Assembly (NCBI RefSeq): GCF_018991925.1
Contig: NW_024754741.1
Coordinates: 1 to 64,000 of the forward strand
DNA: 64,000 nt
Direction: 5' to 3'
Origin: Homarus americanus
Taxonomy: Eukaryota > Arthropoda > Malacostraca > Decapoda > Nephropidae
Shown here: piece by piece, positions 11,606-22,690 of the stretch
How positions within the stretch are numbered: the first letter of the stretch is position 1
Layout of the letters: every line of letters starts with the position of its first letter
Translations under genes and position numbers: made by a program
Notes under the pieces: model-generated
Told to the model about the DNA's origin: nothing
What the model saw: only the letters and a program-made list of their open reading frames with translations
The model's database searches: none

Positions 11606-12240
11606 AAGAGAGAGAGATTTCACTTCTGCGGAATGATATCTCTGTACTGGTGGTGCAAAGGCAATTTTTGCGTGTGACGTACCCCTTTGGGGGGGGGGGG
11701 GGTTGCTCTGTTGCTCAGTTCAATTTTGTACAACATTGGGGTATTGTGCTTTTTCTACACTGTTCGTAATTTTGCTGGAGCTTGGAGACGTTGCTGGTGT
11801 GCGAGCAGGTTCTAAGAATGAGTTATAGGATGGTTCAAGGCGATAAGGCACTGTTGCTCGCACTGGGCATTGGTGAGAACTGACTTTGAGGGAAATACCA
11901 GTTTTCCTCTAGTATAATTCCCCTGAGTTGGTAAGATGGTTTATGTCCTTACCTATGTGTCAACTGTGTGTTCTCTGTTGTATGTGCACATTTTCAGTCT
12001 ATTCCTTGTCGTTTGTCCGCCAGAAATTCTATTAGCGTACAACACCACTATCACCCTTCTCCACACACACACTCATAGGGTTATAGGTTCTGCAACAGCA
12101 CTTGCATCTTGTCTCTTGTTATTTTTTAATAACACCACGAGCCGAAGCTCTAGTCTGCGTTTCCCATCATAAACCTCTTTATTTTGTATATTATTTGTTT
12201 TCATCTAATTATCGCTTTCCTCTGTGTATTGAATTTGTTT
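11606..12240. other. Unassigned, within the inferred CSP intron 1
   Basis: No exon or transposon motif was recognised; a G13 homopolymer lies near 11690. Confidence 0.4.
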
Positions 12241-12242
12241 TA

Positions 12243-12423
<181 letters not shown>

Positions 12424-12558
12424 TATATATATTATGTGGTAATAAAGGATCTTATTTATTTCTTGATTTTATTTATTTACTTACTCTTTCTCTGTTTTCG
12501 AAATCGCTTTTTTTTATTCTTAATCTTTCCTTCCTTACTAATTATGAATGTGTTGCAG

Positions 12559-12773
12559 GCGGGGAGTTACGTTGATGGCGGTGGTGGTACTGATGGTGTG
12601 CCTGGTACCTTCCATCACAGGACAGTCGTTGGACTTACTGGGGGCTGGTACCGAGGAGGCTCTACAATCGCTGGTCAAGCATCTGCAGCCTAACGTCATC
12701 CCACGGTTTGTGGGGTGCATTCTTGATGAGCCTCAATACACGGATTGTGACAAGAGATCTAGAGGACTAAAAC
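12559..12773 (+). CDS. CSP-like (OS-D family) secreted protein, exon 2
   Basis: First main coding exon of a protein resembling arthropod chemosensory proteins: small secreted carriers of hydrophobic ligands with four conserved cysteines. Joined to 14438-14664 and the split ATG it gives 147 residues, slightly longer than the usual CSP. Visible here: a signal peptide (about residues 1-23, hydrophobic core AVVVLMVCLV), then C54-ILD and C64, then LK at the exon end. The donor GTAAGT follows AAA-C, so the intron lies one base past a lysine codon, exactly where insect CSP genes keep theirs. The acceptor TGTTGCAG ends at 12558. Start choice: split ATG (6032-6033 plus 12559), or the in-frame ATG at 12575. 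The frame beginning at 12548 is rejected because it includes the acceptor. Identity to canonical CSPs is low outside the cysteines. Confidence 0.75.
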
Positions 12774-14437
12774 GTAAGTGGCAGACGTGGCAAAGGACGC
12801 GCTTAGATCGTAGATAGTATCCATCACTTATATTTATGGTAATAAGTGACTAAGCATCACAGAATAGCCAGTAGATGTGACATATATCATCATACTAAGC
12901 CTTAAATAATTATTTAATTAAAAAAAATGCTGTACTACACATTTGAATTAATAAACAGGTATTTCTTTATTCCTATACCGGGTGGTGCATACCACACTTT
13001 TATAGTTTGCAGTTATATAAACATTGTCTTCCACATCAATGCATAAAGAACTAGATTAAGGTTGGTTAATTAATGTGCAGTATCTCATTATTCAGTTTGT
13101 GATTAAACTATTTTGATGGCTACTTTAAAGTCGGGAGTCCGAGGGAGCAGCATAGCAGACTTTATGACTCTTTGATAAATGTAGTTTTAATACTGAAGGA
13201 AATTTTTAATTGTTCTCGGACATTTAGGTAAAAATTTAGTTGATTTTCACCTGTCCATCCAACTTTCATTCTGTAATCAGATTTATCATGAATATCACGC
13301 AAAGAATCCTGGAAATTTTGTCGAGCTCCATAAGACTACGTGATTGAATTTATTTAGATTATTTAACTTTTGTGTGTGATCTTTTTAACATATTAACAAA
13401 GTTTAATGTATGCATCACTATAATTAATTGGAAAACGGGCAAAATCACCTAGTAGGGTAAAATGGAACACATAAAAAATATAATTGTGTTACACTTTTGA
13501 AGTTAAATGCATGGACAATACCACTGTCCAGGTTAGAAGTATTGACTCTTTTAATTGACACCAAAAGGAAGTTTGAGGCCTTTGAAATGTGTTACTACAT
13601 GACACTGCTTAAGATGAGTTACACTAATAGGAAACAAATGAAGAAATATTAAGACTAGCAAGAAATACTGAAAATTTATAGAATAGAAGAAATGAGTTAC
13701 AATGACCATATAATTAGGGGATAAAGAGATAAGATAAAATTATTTATGGGCAAAATGTCGATGGATTGATAAAAATAAAATACTGAAAACGTTTGGGTGG
13801 AGCGATGGTTGAATTATATGACCTATTTTTTTTTTAATATTTTCAGTTTGGCAACATAGTCTTCCATGAGAAACATTACCATCCATGAAAGACATTGTCA
13901 TTCATGAGGAGCAGCCATTCATGAGAAACAATCATCCATGAACAAGTCATCGATGAGAAATGTTATCATCCATGAACAACAGTCATCCATGATAAACATT
14001 ATCATCCATGGTTTATAAAAAAAATCAAACAAATAGTGAAGTGAATTCCCTCTCCAGTAGCCGGGGCGAAGTATGCCGTCTCTTATTACCTTGATCTAAA
14101 ACCAATATGCCCAGCAAATTTACGAATACCTCGCTGGCAGTGTCAACACTGGTTTGTCAATAGAATAGTCAGTGTCTACAAATAGTGGACGTTCTTTAAC
14201 GCTATATCAAATCGTTCGCTCCACCCTTCACACGTTAAACAACTGTTAGGAATATTTATTTAAGGTGTTATTACTCAGTTGTTTCTTTTCGCAGATTTTT
14301 AGTTAAGCGTTTATAGCATTAATCACGATCAACTTTACCCCCGTCAACAGCAACGTCTTATACCTGATGATTGACAACATTTTTAATCAGTTTTTATTTT
14401 TATTGTATATATCTTAATATAATATTTTTTTTTTCAG
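12774..14437 (+). other. Intron of the CSP-like gene
   Basis: Bounded by GTAAGT and a T-rich tract ending TTTTCAG. It holds AT-rich DNA, a degenerate repeat (13862-14008) and near 14110-14190 a short minus-free relic reading HWFVNRIVSVY on the + strand, reminiscent of a LINE C-terminus but too short to classify. Confidence 0.6.
13862..14008 (+). repeat. Degenerate CATCCATGA repeat
   Basis: Motifs close to ATCCATGAGAAACATTATC recur six or seven times with variable spacing inside the CSP intron. Confidence 0.7.
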
Positions 14438-14664
14438 TACTGTTCCTGGCATTCGACACCAGGGGTTTCGTGTGTGATAACTGTTCGAAGGAGACCGTCT
14501 ATCAGATGTGTTTAGTCCAACAAAGCTTGTTGACTAACTTGGAACAGTGTAACAAATTGCGAACAGGTCTCATTCTTGAAACAGATATCTGCGTACCCAA
14601 TCCGGAGTGTGCGAACGTCCCTATTGCTGCTGAACTATCCCATCTGCTTGAAGGAATTGCCTGA
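14438..14664 (+). CDS. CSP-like (OS-D family) secreted protein, exon 3 to stop
   Basis: The last exon begins after TTTTTTTTCAG. C+TA completes a leucine codon, so residues K72 and L73 span the junction. Next comes C85-x2-C88-S, the second half of the CSP cysteine pattern. Overall spacing is C-x9-C-x20-C-x2-C, against about C-x6-8-C-x18-C-x2-C in insect CSPs. Four more cysteines follow (C97, C110, C124, C130) that canonical CSPs lack, which could allow two extra disulfides. The protein ends LLEGIA with TGA at 14662-14664; the usual lysine- and tyrosine-rich C-terminus is absent. It may be a divergent lineage of the family, or another small secreted cysteine-rich protein sharing the intron by descent. 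No clear AATAAA signal was seen nearby. Confidence 0.75.
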
Positions 14665-15150
14665 GTGTAACAGCATCTTACTGTTATCCTCAAAAGGATC
14701 TGGTAATTCAGTATTATCAAAGAATTATTAAGGTGTGTTATAATTATGTTGAAAGTCTAAGAAGTGAGATGTGAGACATATACAGACGGCATGGTAAAGC
14801 TGAAGTATGATCTACTGTTTTATAAAGAAAATGTAAAATTTAAGACATGCAAAACCATAAAGTCTATAATTATCTTAATATGTTGCTTGTTTATGACTTA
14901 TTAATGTAAAATTCATGATTACTTTAGCATGTTGGTGGTATATTACCATAAAGTCCTAGATTCCCTGTGAGACTTTTACTTACATCTTATATCCCGTTTA
15001 TCCATAACGTCCATGATTATCTTAGTATGTCGGTTGTTTATAACTTATTAATATTAACACACACACACACACACACTACTACTACTACTTTGCTGTCACT
15101 TGGAATCAAGTATGACGATCATCCAGCTATGATACGAGTTATTAAGGATT
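14665..15150. other. 3' flank of the CSP-like gene, unassigned
   Basis: AT-rich, with a short (CA)n (ACT)n tract at about 15057-15090. No gene seen. Confidence 0.5.
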
Positions 15151-15660
15151 TCACCTTCGTTGAGGAGTTCTGAGGTGACAAAAGAGGCCGATACGGGACC
15201 GGCAGTGTCGTTCACAGATGTTGCACATGTGAATGGCTACATCTAGTGCGGGAGGGGCGGCGGCAGCGTCTTTTCGGCGTTGGTGCTTGTCTGCCTCCGT
15301 ATGCAGTCGGGCTAATTCGAAAGTATTGACTCCTCGTGTGGTGCTCCTCCAAGCGTTACCGTGTGCAGTGATCGTTTCCCAGGTGAGGGGATCGATTTGG
15401 CACTTTTTCAGATTTGTATTAAGACTATCCTTATACCTTTTCCGTTGCCAGCCAGTGTTACGTTTACCCTTCGTTGGGCGACAAGGCGACAAGGGTGAGT
15501 TCGTCTGCATACTGAAGATCAGTAATGGAAGCTGCCGACACCTTCATTCCTGCCTGGCATCGTCTTATGTTGAGAAGTCCCTTCATACGATACTAGATGT
15601 CCACCCCGCCGGCAAAATTGTCACGGACACGAGTAAGGAAGGCAGCCAAGAAAATGTGAA
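15151..15660 (-). mobile_element. RTE/CR1-group LINE, 3' part with internal deletion
   Basis: The minus strand reads the end of the RT motif C region as LQYADELTLVA (YADD changed to YADE). It then jumps directly to GWQRKRYKDSLNTNL and a C-terminal zinc-finger-like CNICERHCRSRIGL. The related copy at 17694-19190 has a long connection domain between these blocks, so roughly 600 bp are deleted here. Its RT upstream half lies at 16618-16860, separated by an insertion. Clade assignment is uncertain. Confidence 0.75.
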
Positions 15661-16617
15661 AAGGCCAAATAGGATTTTTGATGGTAGACCAATCTATTCC
15701 GAGGTGCTGGAGGAAAAAATATTCATAAAAAATATAAATTTATTTAAAATAACATACACACAAAATAGAAAACAGTAATATAATAATTTAGTTACTAGGG
15801 GAGTATAATGATCTGCTGACACCTGAACACCAGGTACAGTATAACAGCTCTGCTGAAGAGTCTCGGTATATAGTGGTGTATGGAGGCGTGAGGTCGACCA
15901 GAGTACAGACGAGTTCCAGCTCTCCCGAACAGCACTTAAGGGATGGGGTTAGACTTAAATCGCCCCTGAACTGGGATCCGGAGGACTCTGGTCTGCTCGC
16001 CTCCGCGAGTCCCCACGACTGGACAAGTCATGTGATATATGTTCCCTAGAGTAGAGGACAAGGATTGTCGAACACTGACGATTGACGTCTCTCACGCCCG
16101 GCCCTTCACGTGGGCAGAGTCCTCCTAAACAACATATAATATTTTGGTACAATTTATACAATATTAATAACACCCGACATATTGAACTTAACAATGTACC
16201 CTAAACCAACAAAACATAAGTAAATTACAACAGAACATAATCAACAATATACGTGAAGGGTTTTCTTACCGATGCGCTCTGGCTGAGGGAAGGAAGTCCT
16301 GTGACTAGTCCACTCACCCTCTCAGCGCTCATCACCTCTGTTCCGGGTTGAGTAACCCAACACTGACAAGACAAAAGTAAACAACGCCAAACAACACCAT
16401 AAACAATTTCCCCTACAGTTTACTGCTTTGGAGGGATGACACTCCGATTCCCTGACCCCTGATTGGCTGAACATTCCCGCCTTGCTCTACAATTGGCCGA
16501 CTGTCTGGCTTGTATGGGTTTTAATTAATAGATGGAGTTGTGTACCTATGTCATGCGAGTATTTGACATTATTAATAATGTTACCATTGTTATTATGATT
16601 ACCATTACTATTCCCTC
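15661..16617. mobile_element. ~0.96-kb insertion of unknown type inside a LINE
   Basis: Comparison with the uninterrupted copy at 18.4-18.6 kb shows that the LINE sequence breaks near GTGAAAAG (15656) and resumes near GTGGAAAAG (16623). The similar flanks may be a target-site duplication. No coding motif or clear terminal repeat was recognised; a solo LTR or SINE-like insert is possible. Confidence 0.5.
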
Positions 16618-16860
16618 ACAAAGTGGAAAAGAGAGTTAGCGCCAGTACATATCCTTGTTTTTCTCCAGTTTAGATGGGCAGGAACTCAGACTGGGTGCCA
16701 TTGTGCAGGACATTGCCGTTCATGCTATCGTGAAGCTGACTCACAATGGCGATGAATTTTGGTGGGCAAACAAAACGGCTGAGGGTCTGCCAGAGGGCTT
16801 CCCTGTTCACCGAGTCGAAGGCCTTGGTAAGGTCGATGAAGGCCATGTACAGTCGGCCAC
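16618..16860 (-). mobile_element. RTE/CR1-group LINE, RT fragment
   Basis: The minus strand reads AFIDLTKAFDSVNREALW (RT motif A), then PPKFIAIV and HNGTQSEF blocks. It matches 18540-18770 closely. With 15151-15660 it forms one LINE copy interrupted by an insertion. Confidence 0.8.
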
Positions 16861-17240
16861 AAGAAAAAGTATACTACCTACGTTTCGTGTTTGAGACACA
16901 CAATCTGGTAACACCGTCCTGAACAGAACAGACAAAATTACAAAATTACCTGTAGTTTATTATTTTATTCCTACATAATCACCTGTGTAGATCATGTCAC
17001 GTCTTTCTGTAACATTAGGATACATTTACGTAAAATATAAGTTCCTAACTGATATAGTCTGAGGATGAAATTTGTGCTATAAAGATGTGAAACCTGAAAA
17101 ACTTATTTGACATTGAAATGAAATGGAACGTAAATATGGCCTAAGGCAGTTAGAGGTTTGCGATTGATTGTTTTAGCACTACTTTAACCACTTGTGTCGT
17201 CTAACAAAACTACTATCGAGGTTATTTAGGATGTCACGCA
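16861..17240. other. Unassigned DNA between LINE fragments
   Basis: No motif was recognised. Confidence 0.4.
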
Positions 17241-17241
17241 C

Positions 17242-17693
17242 CTATCGCCGAGTCCTATCCTGCTCGGATATTATAAGAACTTTATCTATATCTCCTTTAT
17301 TGATTCCTTTCACCCACTTAAATACTTCTATCATATCTCCCCGCACTCTTCGTCTTTCTAGGGAATGCAAGTTTAGTTTCTGTAACCTATCTTGATATGG
17401 AAGGTTTCTAAGTCCCGGAATCATTTTCGTCATTCTTCTCTGCACCGACTCCAGTGAATTGATATCAATTCTATAATAAGGGCACCAGAACTGAACCGCA
17501 TAATCGAGGTGCGGCCTGACTAAAGCAAGATACAGTTGCAATAAGACCTCTGCACTCTTATTACTTACACTTCTAGATATAAAACCTAATACTCTGTTTG
17601 CCTTATTTCGAACATTAACGCACTGTTTTCTAGGCCGTAGGTCCGGGCACACAAGTACCCCAAGGTCTCTTTCACAAGTCGACTTCTCAAGGT
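17242..17693 (-). mobile_element. CR1-like LINE C-terminal fragment
   Basis: The minus strand reads KSTCERDLGVLVCPDLRPRK, then RPHLDYAVQFWCPYYR and ISEQDRTR. It is the same family as 52103-53360, and the frame is open across the whole fragment. It is cut at both ends and fused in frame at 17693 to the neighbouring RTE-like LINE, producing a 347-codon chimeric open frame (18285-17242) that is not a real gene. Confidence 0.85.
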
Positions 17694-19190
17694 TTGTCTT
17701 CAGGCTATGCTTATACCTTTTCCATTGCCCACCAGCGTTATGTTTACTACTCTTTAGATGACTGTAAAGTAGCTGCTTTGGCAGTCTACTGTCATCCACG
17801 CGGGTAACATGGCCCGACCAATGTAGTTGTTCATGGATAATGGCAGCCTCGATGCTCCTACAGTTGGTGTCGGTGAGAATACTGGCATTTGTTCTCTTGT
17901 CATTCCAGCGAACTAGGAGGATGGAATGTAGATTACGTTGGTGAAAGTTTACAGGTGCCTTGAGGTGCCACCTGTATGTGGCACTCGACTCGCTCCCACA
18001 CAGCAGGGTGGGGAGGACCACTCTTCTATACACGTGCAACTTTGTAGATAATTTCAGCTCCCTACAGCTGAAGACACGGGTACGGAGTCTGCCAAAGGCT
18101 TGAGATGCACATCTGATCGGATGTTGAATCTCTTCATCGATGTCAGTGGTAGTGGACAGTTGGGAGCCGAGATACTGCAAGTGGATAACATTGGAGATAG
18201 TAGTACCCTTAAGCTGGATGGATGGTGAGGGTGTGGCTGAACCAGGGACAGGATAAAAGAGAATATGAGTCTTATGTACATTCACCTAAAGAACGAATGT
18301 GCGTACGCGTATGCGTGGGTGTTCAGGATATCCTGTACATGTACTGTAGGTTGCGTTCAGTGTGAGCAACAAAGGTGAGAACGCCTGCATGCTGAAGTTC
18401 AGTAATGGAACCTATCGACACCTTTGTTCCTGCATGGAGTCGTCTTCTGTTGAAAAGACCCTACATCCGGTACTGAATGTCGACCCTGCTGGCTAAATTG
18501 GCACTGGCACGAGTAAGGAAGGCAGAAAAGAAAATGGAAAAGAGAGTTGGTGCCAGTACACATCCTTGTTTTACCGCCGTTTGAATGGGGAAGAACTCAG
18601 ATTGGGTGCCATTGTGCAGGACAGTGCCGTTCATTCCATTGTGGAGTTGCCTCACAATGGCGATGAATTTGGGTGGGTAGCCAAAATGGCTGTGGGTCCG
18701 CCAGAGGGCTTCCCTGTTGATAGAGTCGAAGGCCTTGGTTAGGTCGAGGAAGGCCATGTACAGGTTTTATGAACTTTTCCTTTATCTTACGGGCAGCAAA
18801 GATCATGTCAGTGGTGACCACGTGATGGTCTAAAGCCACATTGAGATTCTGGTAGGAACTTTTCTTCCTCAGGAAGAAGTCTGCTTAGGACAGCAGCGAG
18901 ATCCCGCGGTAGTTGCCACAATCTGACTGGTCTCTTTTGTTCTTATAAATATTGACGATGGATGCATTTTTAAGAGCTTGGGGGATTTCCTTCTTTTCCC
19001 ATATATTCTCCAGGAGAGAGTGAAGACGGCTGGTAAGAAGAGGTGTTGGGGAGGGAAGTCCCCCTCCCACCCCCCGCCCTTGACGTGTGACGAGTGTGAC
19101 TCCGTCTGCCTCTGAGTTCTGACTCTCCATGTGTGTCTCTGGGAAGGAGCTGTCGGCCCCTTGTGTTGACGGTTCAGGCCGGCAGATGTT
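17694..19190 (-). mobile_element. RTE/CR1-group LINE, RT and connection domain
   Basis: On the minus strand the blocks come in order: IWEKKEIPQALKNASIV and NYRGISLLS near 19020-18890, motif A FLDLTKAFDSINREALW near 18750, TAVKQGCVLAPTLFSIFFSA (motif B) near 18560. Where YADD should be, LQHAGVLTFVA is read near 18380. The connection region LQYLGSQLS, VLPTLLCGSES and LHWSGHVTRV follow. The catalytic YADD is lost, so the copy is inactive. The 3' zinc-finger end is replaced by the CR1 fragment at 17693. Confidence 0.85.
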
Positions 19191-19250
19191 TTCACTAATT
19201 AACGCTAATCTGGGTGTGTCGAGACAGCTGTGTTTGAACAGGTGTGTGGT

Positions 19251-21704
19251 GTGGGCTAGAGCAGTGCTTCTCAAACTATCTGATGTGGCGGACCGGCAGG
19301 TTTTTTTCCAATGTGCCAGGGACCGGTACCATATTTGTACCATATTATTATTTGTTTACGATCCGAGAAAATATGATTTGAACATTCGTAGTAATATTAA
19401 TTTATGCCGGAAAAATATAATGAATATAATAAAAGTTGACACATTTTTTTTTGTAAACAAGTATTACACTATTACAATATAAATAAAAACTATTAAAAAT
19501 CAAACTAGCAAAGCCTTCTAACAAAGATATTATAAACATATGTATATATAAGTAATAAAATGAAAAATTATAATGAATAATGTAGGTTAAAATTGTTTTT
19601 ATATTTTAGTTATTTTAAACCCCAATGCATAAAGACGTTAAAACAAAGATTGAAAGGAATAGGCAACCTTAAATTGAAGACATAACAATTTTGAAAATAT
19701 GTCGTAATACTAAAATATGAAATTGATGATTATTTTATTGACACAATAATAGGCATGTTAAAACCTTAACCTTTACTAATGTGAAATATGAGCCTGCTTC
19801 TTCTTTGTCAGCTTAACCAATCGTGGTTCAATTGAGGACAGTGCCACGCGCAATGGAGAATGAATATCCATACTATTCCTGTACTTTGTCTTAATGACAC
19901 TCATGGTTGAAAAGCCAGTTTCGCAGAGGTATGTTAAAGGAAATGGGAGAAGAGTTTTCAGAGCAATTTCAGTAAGCTCAGGATATTCTGCTTTCACTTT
20001 TATCCAAAAGGAACCAAGTGATGTATTAGTTTCGAAACTCATCTTCTATCCTTCGTCAGCAGCCAGCTCCAACAATTTATCCTCCATAGTGACACTTGGG
20101 TCATCTCTCAATGACATAAACGGATTTCGGATCCATTCATTCCCTTTCCGTGGATCTTCTTCTGCTGGAAAGTAATGCTGAAAACGTTCTGCCAAATTCG
20201 TCAAGTGTTCTCTGATGACAATTCGTAGAGATGTAACATTAAGGCCTTCGCCTGCTTCGGCGATGACTGTCGCTAATTGGTGAAATATGTCATAACAATC
20301 TCTTGACACTCGACTCTTCCATGCTTCAGGCTTTCGTTTTTGTCCGTCGATCTTGTCTGCCATTGTAAAACTCGAAGCCATCCTTCCCTGCATGGAGGTG
20401 TTGAGATCATTAAGATGGCAAAGATATCAGCCAAATAAGCCAGCTTGGCTAGCCAATCCACATCTCGAAACAATTGTGACCAATTTGTTTTTTTGTCCTG
20501 AAGAAACTCGGCAAGCTCGTTTCGTAGCTAAAGTACTCTTGACAGGACTTTTCCTCTCGATAACCAACGTACTGTACATCGGCATGCAATAGGAGCTGTT
20601 ATGATCAGCTCCCATATCATCACATATTGCAGTGAATAGCCTCGAATTTAAAGCATTTGCCTTTACATGGTTCGCAATTTTTACAACCTCGCTGAGCACA
20701 CTGTTTAGTTCTGTTGACAATTTTTTTGTTGCAAGACTTTCTCGGTGAAGGAAGCATTGCGTCGACTTGCATTCTAGGTCAAGCGCCTTCATCTGAGTAA
20801 CCACTCCCGAATGCCGTCCTAGCATTACGACAGCGCTATTAGAACATACGCCTACACAAAACTTGAAATCCAACCCACATTTGTTGACGATGTAGTCGCT
20901 CACAGTCTTGGACACTTCAGAACTAGCTGTGTTTGTTGGTAGTGAAGCAGAGAAATAAACTCTTCCTTCAAATCACCCTCATGTTCAAAGCGCACATACA
21001 CCAGCAGAATTGCCATATTATCAACGTCTGTACATTCATCAAGCTGCAAAGAAAAGTACTTTGCTAATTTAATCTGTCCTATGAGCTGATCTTCCATATC
21101 GTGAGCCATATCGTGAATTCGTCGAGCTATAGTGTCATTTGAAAGTGGCACCTGAGCCACTTTCCTTGCCGCCGGCTCGCCCAGCATTTCCATGCAGACA
21201 TTTTAATACAGCCTATCACTAGCGTCTCACCGATTGTGTATGGCTTTTTAGCCTTAGCAACTCGAAATGCTACTTTATAAGAAGCCCGCAAAGCACAAGT
21301 ATTTATGTGTGACACTTCAGAGATCTGTTTCTGACGGCCTTTTAAATCAACATGCTTTCTTTCACAGAATTCTTTCGACTTTGAACTCATTTCTTTATGT
21401 TTTGTATTTAAATGCCTCTTGAGGTTTGACGGCTTCATTGAGTCTTTAGCCATCACATCTCTGCGCACCGGCAGCCGTTTTCTCGCGTACCGGCACCGGT
21501 CTGCGTACCACCACTTTTTTCTTTTTTCTTTTTTTTTTTGTAGAGAAAGGAGGAATGAAGGAAGATTAGAGGTGGGGGGGGAGGAAGTTATAGTTCGGAA
21601 ATTGAAGAAATTTAGGAGGAGGTAAGAGAGGGCGGGCTGACCGCCTAGCTAAGCTAATAGTGTGTTAGGGTACCACCACTTTGAGTAGCACTGCTCTAGC
21701 CCAC
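19251..21704 (-). mobile_element. hAT transposon, near full length, inactive
   Basis: Terminal inverted repeats CAGTGCTTCTCAAACT (19262) and CAGTGCTACTCAAAGT (reverse strand, ending at 21693) agree at 14 of 16 positions and match the hAT style. They enclose 2.4 kb and a broken transposase on the minus strand. The sequences immediately outside, GTGGGCTAGAG and CTCTAGCCCAC, are perfect inverted complements instead of an 8-bp direct target duplication. Either the true ends are 11 bp further out or the target was palindromic around CTAG. Confidence 0.8.
19777..21475 (-). pseudogene. hAT transposase (ZBED5/SCAND3-like), frameshifted
   Basis: Minus-strand pieces follow the order of hAT transposases related to ZBED5/SCAND3-type proteins. 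A half-lost BED finger (SNLKRHLNTKH) comes first, then LQLDECTDVDNMAILLVYVR, then the central region with LHRESLATKKL, and the C-terminal dimerisation block ETGFSTMSVIKTKYRN ending near 19777. The first cysteine pair of the BED finger is destroyed. Frame changes occur near 21190, 20910 and 20430, so no functional protein is possible. A host-domesticated gene is unlikely for that reason. Confidence 0.85.
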
Positions 21705-21874
21705 CTCCACTCTTACCCTCTTCACAACACTCCCACCCCCCCCGGCCAGTCACCTTCCTCTCCTACCGGTCCCCGGTCCCCTACTCCACTTCACGAGCCA
21801 ATGCTTCAGACGCGGGTTAATACTTCCGTGGTTCACAACTCTCTGAGACGATGATTGACAACGCTAACTGTAGC

Positions 21875-22136
21875 AGGTAGAAGTATGGGAGGCTGTACTT
21901 AAATTATCCAACCAGGAACGAATTCGTAGCAGTGGTTTTAAATTAGACAAAATTAGATTTAGGCGCGAAATAGGTAAACATTGGTTTGGAAATACTGTAG
22001 GGTAGTGGACGAGTGGAACAAGTTACCTAACATCATCATTAACTCAAGCACGTTGGGTAAATTCAAATATAGGTTGGGTGCAAACGGGACCGCCCAGTAT
22101 GGGCAGTTTCCTCCATTCTTATGTTCTTATGTTCTG
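21875..22136 (+). mobile_element. CR1-like LINE 3'-end fragment
   Basis: Reads SSGFKLDKIRFRREIG and WFGN, then the family's C-terminal region, ending in a hairpin (22092-22104) and TTCTTATGTTCTTATG (22116-22131). It is closest to the subfamily at 1619-2564. A 5'-truncated insertion. Confidence 0.85.
22092..22104 (+). other. 3'-terminal hairpin of CR1 copy
   Basis: GCCCA(GTA)TGGGC, a perfect 5-bp stem, 11 nt before the TTCTTATG repeats. Confidence 0.5.
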
Positions 22137-22137
22137 A

Positions 22138-22390
22138 TGACGTGGGTACTGTGGTGCTCCCTGACGTGCGTACTATTGGTGCTCCCTGACGTGGGTACTA
22201 TTGGTCCTCCTTGACGTGGGTATCGATGGTCCTCCTTGACGTGGGTACCATTGGTGCTCCCTGACGTGCGGACTGTTGGTGTTCCCTGACGTGGGCACTG
22301 TTGGTCCTCCTTGACGTGGGTACTATAGGTGCTCTCTGACGTGGGTACTGTTGGTGTTCTTGAACGGCGTATCGTTGGTACTTTCTGATC
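22138..22390 (+). repeat. 25-bp tandem repeat carrying TGACGTG
   Basis: Nine good copies and a degenerate tenth of TGACGTGGGTACTATTGGTG plus five further bases. TGACGTGG is kept in seven. It begins directly after the CR1 tail. Confidence 0.95.
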
Positions 22391-22690
22391 GAGAAATGCC
22401 ATACCTAGGATACTCAGAAGCATCATCTGACCACTTATCCCGTTGACTACGTTCACTGAGGCACACCATACCCTCAACACTTTTCTTACAGTCACTCTAC
22501 ATATATTATACATATTTCACAGAGTTCAGTACATAGCGTCATAAATATAATTGTGGATTAGGGCAGCTGAAGACGGTAGATATAGTAATGTGAAAGCGGG
22601 TAGCCTTTGTCATGATGCAAGGCCAGTCAGTGAAGGGGGAAGGATGAGTGTGTGAAGACCAGTTGCCTTTCACATGTACCACCTGGTAAC
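22391..22690. other. Unassigned DNA
   Basis: No feature was recognised. Confidence 0.4.

Noticed and set aside
12548..12558. ATG at 12548 as start of the CSP-like protein
   Set aside because: The codons that follow contain the splice acceptor TTGCAG; the coding exon begins after it.
17242..18285. 347-codon minus frame as one protein
   Set aside because: It is an accidental in-frame fusion of an RTE-like LINE and a CR1 fragment at 17693.
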